A stretch of DNA of 64,000 nt from assembly GCF_963678635.1 (NCBI RefSeq), contig NC_087062.1:19329789-19393788 (forward strand), read 5' to 3'. The position numbers were made by a program, and so were the translations under genes. The DNA comes from Symsagittifera roscoffensis (taxonomy: Eukaryota; Xenacoelomorpha; Acoela; Convolutidae). The notes under the pieces were generated by a model. That model saw nothing but the letters and a program-made list of their open reading frames with translations. It had not been told where the DNA came from and made no database searches. Numbering within the stretch: position 1 is the stretch's first letter; each line of letters begins with the position of its first letter. Below, in pieces: positions 37,001-46,200 of the stretch.

Positions 37001-39129
37001 TTCGAACTAATTTTTGAAAACCCTAAGCGCAAACGCTGTGTATAGTACAAGATTACATTTTTCGAATGTTGCATAGTAATGAGTAGACCAAATAGCATGT
37101 TTAATTCGTTCTGAAACGATGTCTAAGACAGATTAAACCTCCGCTTACGCGTAAATGGCACGAAGTATATCGAGCAAATTGACATCTTGTATACTCCCAT
37201 AATTTTATGAAAAAAGATTACAGGGGAAATAAGCTTTAAAATTTGAACTCAAATTTGAACCTAAATTAAATCAAAAATTCCGTCATAACTGGCTAGTTAC
37301 AAAGTCGAAGTTGATCTGGAGAAAAAATTATTCGAGCATAAACACAAACACAAACTTTGAAAGTCGGAACAATAATACTTTAAAAACATAAACATTGCAA
37401 TAAGGAGGCAAAGGTAGCAACAACCAACGTGGCAAATAATCAAAACACTGAAAGTCGCTCTGGTTATGTGTTACGAAATTGAACAATGTAGACGCTGTTC
37501 CAGTCAATCTTCTAACTCTTTATCCTTAACCCTTTTGGTGATTAAAAAAAGGAATTTTCGTAAGGTTCTTGCATTGCAGTTTCATCGACAAAAAATGATT
37601 ATTTTAGACTAAAACGGTCAAAAGTATTGGGCAAAATAAAATATTATAGATGCAATTTTGGTAATTTAAATGCATTTTTTAATAATCCATTATGAAAAAT
37701 TTTTTCTATTATAATCATTTTTTTAATCAAAATAAAACTACGCAAAACTATTTTTTTCGCAAAATTTCACTATAATTGATTGTTATCTGCAAAAAATTTT
37801 CTGACAAGTCAAAGATATTTTTTAAACTAAATTTTGCTTTTTTTGTTGCACTTCAGTTCCCCCCTCCCCAGTATACAGTTTACTTATCCCTCCCCCCCCC
37901 CAATATTTTAAACTGGGGAGGAAGAACTAGGGAGGATTATGGGGGAAACTGGGGTGGGGGCAAACTCGTGAGGGGGCTACAGTAGGGGCCTATTATGTGA
38001 GAGAAAAAAATTATGGCTTTTTTCCAGACCCCTTGATATTTTTCAAAATTCAATATGTGAAAGTCTTTTATGTGAAAGTCTTGTGAAATGGCTTCTTTTA
38101 AACTGAAATAAAACGTGTCAGCGTGAACAGGTAAATATGTTTTTTTGCCATTTATAACATGCAAAATGCCGTGTGAACAATTTTGAAACAGCTTTAATTT
38201 GTAATTTAACGAAAAGGGGTGGAAAACTGGAAGAGAGCCAACAAACTTTGTAAAAATTTGTTTACCTGAACACCTGAACACGCTGACACGTTTTAATGCA
38301 GTTTATATCATGAAAAAACATTTTAAATAGACTACATATGATGAGTTTCAGTAAAAATATAAAAGCGGGGTGATGAAACTGGAAAAGAACCGTTTCATCA
38401 ATAACCTTTGAAAAAATTGTATATAATCTATTATAATCGATCATAATGCATTAATATTGATTTTAAAAATTTCGGGATTATCATCCATTGTTAATCGATT
38501 ATAATCAATTTTATTTGAAATTTTAATCGTGGAAATCCAACATAATCGATTATTGTACATAAAAATCCAGTGCGGGTGCTGTTTTAGAAAAAAATGTGAT
38601 GGAGTAGTGTAAACCATACCAAAACAATCAATGTGAACCATTGAAAAAATTTGAACATTTGTTTGCATTTCATCTTATGAATTTTTGGCTCTTTTCCAGT
38701 TCCCCCCGTTTGAGTTTTTCTGAAATTCAGTATATGGAAATCAATTTAAAATGACTTTTCTTAATATAAACTGCACTAAAACGTGTCAATGTGAACAAGT
38801 GAACAAACTTTTACAACATTTCTTACATGCAAAACGCTCTGAGAACAATTTTTAAACAGCTTAGTTTTGTAGTTTTCTGAGGGGGGTGGGAAACTGGAAA
38901 AGAGCCGACTTTTTGAAGGCCTGTTTTGACTGCTTTCTTTTTGCTTTCCAAAGTGGGTGGGACTCTGGAAAAGAATCCTCAACTTTATATGAAAGCAGCA
39001 AACAGCAGTAACCTCGACTTAATATACTTACGCATCGAGTGGCACAGGCTGTCCCGGAATTGACAGGCGAGTGTTGGAAGCCTGCAGACTGTTCTTTTGA
39101 CCTCTTCCCTTTGAGCCAAAAGCAGCCAT
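30801..39129 (-). CDS. Multi-exon protein with a chain of atypical zinc-finger motifs
   Basis: Nine exons (minus): 39129-39032, 34873-34750, 34568-~34290, 34032-33860, 33422-33207, 32791-32684, 32223-31980, 31592-31435, 31001-30801. Intron phases match at every junction except exon 3 to 4. The product is about 530 residues. The N-terminal third is polar, mixed acidic/basic and probably disordered. The middle is a series of C-x2-C or C-x4-C pairs each followed by His pairs: CVPC...HH/H; CSTDRC...H-x5-H; ECPINCC...H; CPIC...H-x-H and H; CVLC; CLIC...H-x4-H; CLNC...HYEKC. Several of these fingers cross intron positions. The C-terminus is acidic, Gly-rich and ends at TGA 30801-30803. It probably acts in the nucleus by binding nucleic acid or protein; that is inference. 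I do not recognise the orthologue. It is head-to-head with the gene at 39588. Exon 2's donor (34750 or 34673) and exon 3's end are uncertain. Confidence 0.75.
31435..31592 (-). CDS. Zinc-finger gene, exon 8
   Basis: Acceptor 'gttatacaccag'; the first two bases complete an Asp codon started in exon 7. HYEKC supplies the His and Cys that would close the CLNC finger. The donor GAG then GTACTA leaves phase 0. Confidence 0.75.
31980..32223 (-). CDS. Zinc-finger gene, exon 7
   Basis: Acceptor 'ctcaatctctag', donor ACAG then GTTCTT, 244 bp, ends in phase 1. Contains DQH (completing exon 6's finger), CVLC, CLIC, HLQQFH and CLNC, i.e. cysteine pairs at regular spacing. Confidence 0.75.
32684..32791 (-). 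CDS. Zinc-finger gene, exon 6
   Basis: 36 codons between acceptor 'tgtatatttcaag' and donor CAT then GTAAGT, phase 0 at both ends. Encodes YVCPICLHDCFFLNSHQL followed by SKHLH, a recognisable C2H2-like finger. Confidence 0.75.
33207..33422 (-). CDS. Zinc-finger gene, exon 5
   Basis: Acceptor 'tgtttcttccag', donor CAG then GTTCAA, 216 bp, phase 0 at both ends. Contains LHHSLAH, then CSTDRC with HVESKH, then ECPINCC: two and a half zinc-binding units separated by the unusual Trp-rich DVWWYPP. Confidence 0.75.
33860..34032 (-). CDS. Zinc-finger gene, exon 4
   Basis: Acceptor 'attttccaacag'; 173 bp; donor GAG then GTAACT (phase 0). Encodes a basic helix-like stretch (AREKKKSEVKNK) and then FRCVPC, the first half of a zinc finger whose histidines lie in exon 5. 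Confidence 0.7.
34290..34568 (-). CDS. Zinc-finger gene, exon 3
   Basis: Acceptor 'ttctgtaacttcag' ends at 34569. About 80-93 codons rich in E, K, S and N, with SDEEEA and KKGK clusters: a charged, probably disordered linker. The donor is unresolved: GTTAAA after GGC-AAG gives phase 0, whereas exon 4 needs phase 1, which GTGACG in the SVNS region would give. The left boundary here is therefore approximate. Confidence 0.55.
34750..34873 (-). CDS. Zinc-finger gene, exon 2
   Basis: Acceptor 'tttttcgtctag'; its first base completes the split codon of exon 1 to Ala. The peptide runs AKKSRDDSGDSEFWDE and on. The donor giving phase 0 is GCC then GTAGTG at 34750. An alternative is GTAAAC at 34673, which would add ~26 residues and use the next AG of exon 3. 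Confidence 0.6.
35090..35490. repeat. ~400-bp palindromic element in intron 1 of the zinc-finger gene
   Basis: Outer arms 35130-35235 and 35380-35480 ('gttttgcaaatgatacac' against its inverse, with 'cttcgcctctgtgttt') enclose a tight inner hairpin, 35264-35293 against 35313-35343, with a 19-bp loop. A nested palindrome like this is typical of foldback MITEs. The inner ~80-nt hairpin also has pre-miRNA dimensions. Confidence 0.6.
37025..37380 (-). mobile_element. Family-1 element, truncated, in intron 1 of the zinc-finger gene
   Basis: Contains 'cttacgcgtaaatggcacga', 'ggctagttacaaagtcgaag' and the terminal 'gaaagtcggaacaat', in the order of family-1 copies on the minus strand. The right-end hairpin (on the left here) is missing. 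Confidence 0.5.
38015..38239. mobile_element. MITE with GGCTCTTTTCCAG-type ends, diverged
   Basis: Begins 'ggcttttttccagacccc' and ends with the inverse 'gaaaactggaagagagcc'. The interior shares 'cgtgtcagcgtgaacagg' and 'aacatgcaaaatgccgtgtg' with the copies at 38687 and 53438 (inverted). Confidence 0.55.
38687..38906. mobile_element. MITE with GGCTCTTTTCCAGTT terminal inverted repeats
   Basis: 220 bp with ends 'ggctcttttccagttccccc' and its inverse 'gggaaactggaaaagagcc'. Flanked by the 8-mers gaattttt and gacttttt (7 of 8 identical), consistent with the 8-bp target duplications of hAT-type transposons. No coding capacity. Confidence 0.7.
39032..39129 (-). CDS. Zinc-finger gene, exon 1
   Basis: ATG at 39127-39129, 32 codons plus two bases, starting MAAFGSKGRGQ. 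Donor is 'gatgc' then GTAAGT, a full consensus; phase 2. An upstream in-frame extension lacks a better ATG. The peptide is basic and polar. Confidence 0.7.
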
Positions 39130-39587
39130 ACGTCTCTTTTTTGTCAGAGTAAAAAGGTTTTTCTGCCGTTTCGGTAATCCTCTTGGTCTTTGTGTTTTAG
39201 AGTGTTTAATTAACCAAAACTCGGTAAAAAAACGGTTGGCCAAAAAGGAACTCAATTTTATACTTGGTTGAAAAAGAAAAATTATAAAACTTCAGGGTGT
39301 TCAAGCCACGTGCGTCTATCACGTGCAAAATAATACTTAATGAAACGACCATACTTTTTTTGTTATACGTTACTAGCAGGACTGACTAATACTGACTGTT
39401 TTCACCTTACTTACTTTTGTATTTCACCTTCCCACCATGGGATCATAACTAAGTTGCAATAACTTGATACTGAAATGTTGGAGAAAAATTTTCATAAACG
39501 CAATAAAAAACCTACTAGTCAGCGCACTCACTACCTAAGTACATTTTGAAACATTTTCTCTTTTCAACTAACTGGCATCAACTAGCC
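39130..39587. promoter_or_regulatory. Divergent promoter region with two CACGTG boxes
   Basis: 458 bp between the start codons of two oppositely transcribed genes. CACGTG occurs at 39307-39312 and 39320-39325, seven bases apart, the palindromic E-box bound by bHLH factors such as USF, MYC or CLOCK types. No TATA box at a useful place. That one promoter serves both genes is inferred from geometry. The 5' UTRs, and any introns in them, are unknown. Confidence 0.5.
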
Positions 39588-40250
39588 ATGAATCTCCACT
39601 TCGACCGGGACAGGGAACTGAAAGTTCTGGAACTCCAAGTTGACCTAGACGCACAACCAAAAACATTAAACCATGTTTACACTTCTACTCCTAGAACCGA
39701 GACCTCAAAAAGCTCGGAACTCATTCGAGAAGTTCAATTCAAAAACTGGAAGGGACTGGATCGTGTCAAATCAGGTGAAGAAACAAGAAAGTATCGAGGC
39801 ACTCATAGCTCATGTTGGCCCCTGAACGGTCCCATTTTCTCTACTTTTAAAACTTCAGAGAGTTATGCAAAAGTTACTGAAACAACCAATGGGGCAACTA
39901 CTCAAAAAATTGAATCAATTCGCGTTATTACCAAAGAGTGCTGCAGCTCTGGTTCCAACACCTTTGTTAAAACTGGAAAACACATCCAGGGTCCAGTTGT
40001 GTGTCAGGTAGAACCAGCTGTTTCAAAACTAGAAGTCAATAGCAGTCCAGAAACCAGCAACAAATGGATAAAAATGAAGTCTGACATTTCAAATTTCATT
40101 TATGACTCCAAGTTCCAGATTGACCTCGAAATGTTAAGTAGGAATCGATGGCGTCTGGCGGCGTTGTCGGCATCAGCAGGAATGACCTTGTTCGCCATGG
40201 ACAATGGCTACTTGTGCTGTCAGCGAGAGTATTCAGCACACAAACTAAAG
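39588..40250 (+). CDS. Exon 1 of the gene divergent from the zinc-finger gene
   Basis: Starts at ATG 39588 (MNLHFDRDRELKVLELQVDL), the first ATG in a long open frame. The non-ATG upstream extension (from 39546) is not needed. Codon composition is clearly richer in G+C than the flanks. Ends at the GTTGTT donor at 40251. Confidence 0.65.
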
Positions 40251-43200
40251 GTTGTTACTTTGTGGCTCAAATTATCAAATATCATTCTGGCTCTTAGATT
40301 TCTGACATTCCAGTGCTTTAGGGACTTTTAGTGCTTTAAACTGCTTGAAACAAGGCAGCGTGAACATGTGAACAAAAATATAGCAAGTTTTAGGTTGTAA
40401 AAGTTACCGCATGATTGATTTTAAGCCATAATCACACGTAAAACAACTAATGAAAGTGAAAATTTGAAACGTGGCAGACAATGTAAAAGATCTTTTCATT
40501 GTCCCCCATACTTCAAATTCTCATTTTCATAAGTTGTTTTACGTGTGATTATGGCTTAAAATATTTTCTCGGCCAAAATTAAAATTATAGTTTTGAGAAT
40601 CAACACGACTTCTTATTTCAATAAGCATCCTTTCTAAACCTTCTGAAAATTATCCAAAAACCTTGTGAGGATTAATGATTTGCGAGGATTTTTTCGATCG
40701 CAAAATGCTTATCATACAAGTTTCAGACAGGAAAATTATTTGATAAGCATTTTTTTTCAAAAAACAAAAAAGTTACTTTTTTTATTTGACCAGAAAGATT
40801 CAGAAGAGGGAAATAGAACAGAAATATTTCTTTAAGAATCTTTAATACAGTTTTTAAATTTTGAAATTGTGTGATAAGCATTTTTTACAAAGTCGCCATA
40901 TATGAAATTGTAAAACTTTGAAATTAATTGATTTGATCATCATGCAAAAGATTTCAACTATTCTGGCAAGTTTGAAAAAATTTTCAAACCTCAAATTCAA
41001 AGTGGGGATAAAAAACAAAAATTTTGTAAAATTTTGTAGGGGGTAAATAGTTGAATGCCATAATTTTACAATATAGTAAGAGTTACGACTGAGAAAAAAA
41101 TATCCCTGAAATCAAATTTTAGAAAAAAAGTTGCTACTCAAAGCTATTAAATAATAATGACATCAAGACTGCTCGTATCACGAATGACAATGAGACTGCT
41201 TTTTTAACGTCTATGGAGCAGTAATTACATGAACAAATTGAATGTAATAAACAAAACAAAATTTTTATTTGAGATTTTTTGTTAAAATCATGCCCTATAC
41301 GACATATAAAGTTCAAAGTGATAGATTTTGCTCCTAGTAACCAATCAATTATGGCAAATAAGCTTCTTTCAAACAATTTTTGTAATTTCTAAGACGAATT
41401 AAATATCCGCTGACTCGTTAATAGCGAGAAATATATCGCGCGTTAATTGTTCCAAATTGGCAATCTTTAAACCTTCATAACTATACGAAAAATGATCACA
41501 GCTGAAAAATCTTTTTAAATTTTAGTTCAAGGCAACAATACCTTAATTAATTACATTAAAAAATTCGTCAAAAACGAAATGGCTAGTTAAAAAGTCGAAA
41601 TTTGTCTGAAGAAAAAACCACCCTGAGCAGAAAATATTCCGCTACTTTTGCTTAGAAAGCCGGAACAATGAGCGATTTGAGCTGAATTTCCCAACTGCTT
41701 TCAAATGGTAATTGAAAAAATGATACATTTTTTGCTCTTTTCCAGTTACCTTCTTTCTTTCTGTCAAAATTCCCTTAACGAAAGCCTATTTATATTGACT
41801 TGATGTTTAAATCTGTAATAAAAGATAGCAGCGTGAAAAATGGACAAAATTTTTCAAAATTTATTTGTGTAATTTATCGTATGAACAATTATTAGACATA
41901 CACAATGGCTTTTTTCCAACCCCCCTCTACAATTGAATTTTAGTTTTACGAAACTTTCTTTGTTGTCATTTTGTAGTGAAATTGTGCATGACTATTGTCA
42001 ACACTATTTTTTCTAAATACCTTACAGCGTTACATCACGCATTCAGCCATAATAACACGTAAGACAACTAAGAAAATGGAAAAATTGAATTGGGTGGGAG
42101 TCGAAGAGTGCGATTATATTTTATCATTTTGTGAAGGGTATGGGAAACTGGTTGAACCCCCAATTTAAAAAAAAAATTAAATTATAGTAGTCTCTGTGGC
42201 TAGCAACAGAAGCATGTAGGCTCTCCACAAACGTTTTTGGCTCTTGCATTTTCTGCTCTTTTTTGAATTTTAATTTGGACAACCGTTTAACACTGTAATT
42301 TTGTTTAAAAAAACTTTGTTTGCATTTTTTACAATCTTGCACATTTATATTAATTGCTCGTCTCTGCTCGTCACAAAATAGCAAGACAAACTTTCTAATA
42401 ATTTACAAAAAAAATCTTTAGTGCACGGTATTTATTTTACATTTTAACAGTATGGCTTTTTTACACTTCCATCTTACATTTGATTGCAAATTTGAAAAAA
42501 AAAACGTTCATGATGCAATCAAATATAAATTGCAATGAACATTTTGCATGGCTATTTCAATTCGCCATGCTTTACATCATAACACCGTTCGCTGCATCAC
42601 ATCGTTATAACACATAAAATGGGTTTTGTAAAAGGTGGAGTGGTGAAAGAGAACCTACGATATTTATGCACGCAATGAAAGCTAAGCATTATAAATCTGT
42701 GACATTTATGAAAACCAAAAAGGTTATAATAATTCAACTCGATCGGAAATACTGGCTCTAGATAACTGTTCTGAGTTGCGATTTACGTAAGCCTAATAGG
42801 AATTAATTTCGATGCTGTAAACTACAATGCAACGAATCAGCTCGAGTTCTTTTCCACTTCCCTACCTTTGATTTCTTTTCTGAAGTTCAATTTACGAAAA
42901 TTTTTTAAATGGCTTTTGACGTGGTCAGCGGAGCCAAAACGTTCAAGCGTGAACAAATGAACCAATTTGCACAAAACTAAATTCATGAAAATTACCGTAA
43001 TAAAAACAAATGTTAACCAAGACTGCTCGTATCAGGGCGAAGCCCTGAATATTCCGACTGCCTTTTAGGGTTTATGGAGCAGTAATAACATTGAAAAATT
43101 AAATGAATTAAAACAAAGTGAAAAACTTTTTTTTCTGAAAATTGAAACTTTTTATGAAAATCATCCCCCACACTCCATATCAAGTACAAAAAGATAGATT

Positions 43201-46200
43201 TCGTTCCTTGTAACAAATCAATTATGGCAAATAAGCTTCCTTCAACCAATTTGGAATCATTTCTAAGACGGATTAAATCTCCGCTTACGCGTTAATAGCG
43301 CTAGTTATATCGCGCGTTAATTGTCCCAAATTGGTCAAAATGGCAATCTTTAAACCCCCATAATTTTACAAAAAATGATCACAGGTGAAATAGTTTTTCA
43401 AAATTGAGCTCAGGACAACAATATCTTTCAAATGATACAAAAAAATTCCGTCAAAACATTACGAGGCCAAACTTTGCACTCTCTGCATTGTAAGCGAAAT
43501 CCGCAACAGGCCAAAATCAGATTTGTCGCGGAACCGCAACATTGCTACTTTTCTTTGATCTTCTAGCTGTTTTGCATTCCACAAACAAATACCTAAATCA
43601 TTGTACCGCTAAAAATTGCTCGAAAAATAGGCGAACTTGCGGAATCCGCAACTGTATTTGCGGAATCCAGAACAGTTTGTGGAATCCACAAACAAATGAT
43701 AAAACTTGTGTGTCGTTAAATCGAGCTGTTGCGGAATCCGCAACTGTAAGTGGAATCCGCAAATTGTAACCGGAAACCGCAAATTGTAAGTGGAATCCGC
43801 CTTTTGTTTTCGGATTCCCTTTATCTCTTTTTGTATGTGTATTACCCTTAAAATTGTATATCTTTTAAATACATGATTTGATTTCACTAGATCAGAAATG
43901 TGCTAGAATAGAAGATTACTAGAATAGATCAGTGTTTGGTAAAAATAAAATCATCATTACTGACCAGTATTTGAGATCGATGAAATCCCGAATACTGAAC
44001 TTATTTGACGATTTGGCAAATTTAAATTAATAGAATAGAATGGGATCGATGAAATCCCAAATACTGAACTAATTCGACGATTTGGGAAATTTAAAGGACT
44101 AGAATAGAAGTTTGCTCAAGTAGAATCTTACTAGACTAGATCAGTGTTTAGGATTAATAGAATCCCAATTACTGACCAGTATTTGGGATCGATGAAACTC
44201 TAAATACTGAACTTATTCAACGATTTGCTATGCATTGGGTTTCTAATCACTCTCAACCTAATGACTCCAAATAATGGAAATATTCCATATTTTTTCCACA
44301 TTATTCCAGTTTTCAGGATTCCATCAATCCCAAAGACTGACCAGTATTTGGGATCGATGGAACAAAAATGGATCCCAAATACTGACCTAATTTGTCGATA
44401 TGCTGTGTGTTCCATACACTTGCAACTCAATGACCCAAATATTGAAATTAATCCGTGTTGTGTTTCCAAAATACTAAAAATGACATCCATGGATTTAGGC
44501 AACCAATGTTTTAAGACTTGTTCGTGGATTCCGCTGACAATGGTTAAACCTTTGCTTTTAAATTCCGCATTGCTAGAGATAAGAATTCCAGCTCAGCTTC
44601 TAATTGTTCATATGCAAGTTCATTATTGGAAAAAAAATTCGAAATACACTTACTGTTTGCGGAATCCTCTTACATTTGCGGATTCCGCTTACTTTTTGTG
44701 GAATCTACTTACAGTTGCGGAATCCAGAACAACTTGCTATATTTGGAATCCACAACAAAACAAATCTGCCGACAAAATTTACGTTACAGGTTAATGTATA
44801 TGGAATCCACTGAAATTTTGTTTGTGGAAAAAATTTACATTTTGGAACATATTTTAAGACTTGTCTCTGGAATCCAGGAACATACAGACACAAAACTGAG
44901 CTCCTATCCAATGCACAGTTTGGCCTCGTAATAAAAATGGCTAGTAAAAAAGTCGAAATTTGTCTGAAGAAAAAAAAACCAACCCCGAGCACTAATATTC
45001 CGTTACTTTCGTATCGAAAGTCGGAACAACAAGTTACTGCTATTTTATAAGTGAAATTGAAAAAAAAATCACAGCACTGTGAACTCTTGAATATATTTCT
45101 ACAACGCATGTTGACGTAAAAATCTAAAGAAATATTTCATCAATTCATTTGATTTGTATTTTAATAAGGGGCTGAGAAACTTGAAAAGATCCAAAAAATT
45201 GCTGATTTTATTTATGAGATGCATGAGGGAAAGGTATGTGTTGAAAAATTGGCTTTCTTCATCATGCACTGAGGGCTGACGCGTTTTTGCTTACAATTGA
45301 CAAAACATTTCGAGACGCTTCAAGCGAAATTCAATTGAAAACAAAAGTTGCCGTATAAGTGTAAGTAGCATCGAATTTTCCGACCACATCATTTTTGATT
45401 TTAAAAAAAGTCGATTTTGAGCTTTTTTTCATAGCTTTCAATATTTTTATTTTTATGCGTAGTTCGGGCAGATTCAGTACAGTTATTGAGGCAAAAAATA
45501 TAAAAACGCCTAATTCTTTTTCAGTTTTTTTGCGGCACGTCTTATGAGTTTTGAAAATCTGGTGCCAGATCTTGACGATCTTGACAAAAACACATAATAG
45601 TAGACAAAATCGAATATGCTCGCCATTAAAAATGCTCTTGTAGGTAGCCTGCTTGCAATTCTACACAATTTTCATCGTTTTCTAATTCCGTTATTTTTAT
45701 TTTTTTATTCAAAAACTAGAGCACTAGAAGAATGAGATCAAGATAACATCCTCACCTAGATAGACCAAGTTAAGATCTTCCACCAGGCGCGAATCTAGAA
45801 ATTTCTCGATGAGGGGCGGATTGCTGATTTAATTTATGAGATGCATAAGTGAAAGTTATGTGTTGAAAAATTGTCTTTCTCCATCATGCATTGAGGGCTG
45901 ACGTGTTTTTGCTTACAATTGACAGAAAACTTTCGAGACGCTTCAAGCAAAATTCAATTGAAAACAAAAATTGCCGTATAAATGTAAGTAGCATCGAATT
46001 TTCCAACCACGTCATTTTTGATTTACAAAATATCAATTTTGAGTTTTTTTTTCATTGTTTTCAATATTCTTATTTTTATTCGTAGTTCGGACTGATTCAG
46101 TACAGTTATTGAGGCAAAGAAAATAAAAAGGTACGATTTTTTTTTTAAAAATTTTTGCGACACGTCCTATGAATTTTGAAAATCTGGTGCCAGATCTTGA

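Larger units (their letters stand above)
43458..44932. mobile_element. 1.48-kb element with ATTACGAGGCCAAACT inverted ends
   Basis: Both ends carry ATTACGAGGCCAAACT followed by K-TGCA, as inverted repeats of ~21 bp with one mismatch. The interior is minisatellite-rich and non-coding (open frames at 44225-44931 are repeat-derived). Because it interrupts another element cleanly, its boundaries are known to the base. No obvious target-site duplication beyond a few A residues. Related end sequences recur at 2.23, 3.61, 5.48, 8.96, 10.85, 48.98, 49.70, 49.86, 50.03 and 50.19 kb. Confidence 0.75.
43017..45033 (-). mobile_element. Family-1 element split by a nested transposon
   Basis: 43017-43457 is the right two-thirds of a family-1 element (minus orientation, with gggcgaagccc hairpin and 'attccgactgcc'). 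Its missing left end reappears at 44933-45033 ('aaaatggctagtaaaaaagt' to 'tttcgtatcgaaagtcggaa'). Removing 43458-44932 restores the order seen at 41160-41672 without a gap. Confidence 0.75.

Noticed and set aside
43630-43810. CRISPR-like array of short repeats
   Set aside because: Units are contiguous without unique spacers, vary in sequence, and lie in an animal transposon; this is a minisatellite.
44225-44931. Overlapping frames of 100-189 codons on both strands
   Set aside because: They lie inside the nested non-coding transposon and translate its minisatellites.
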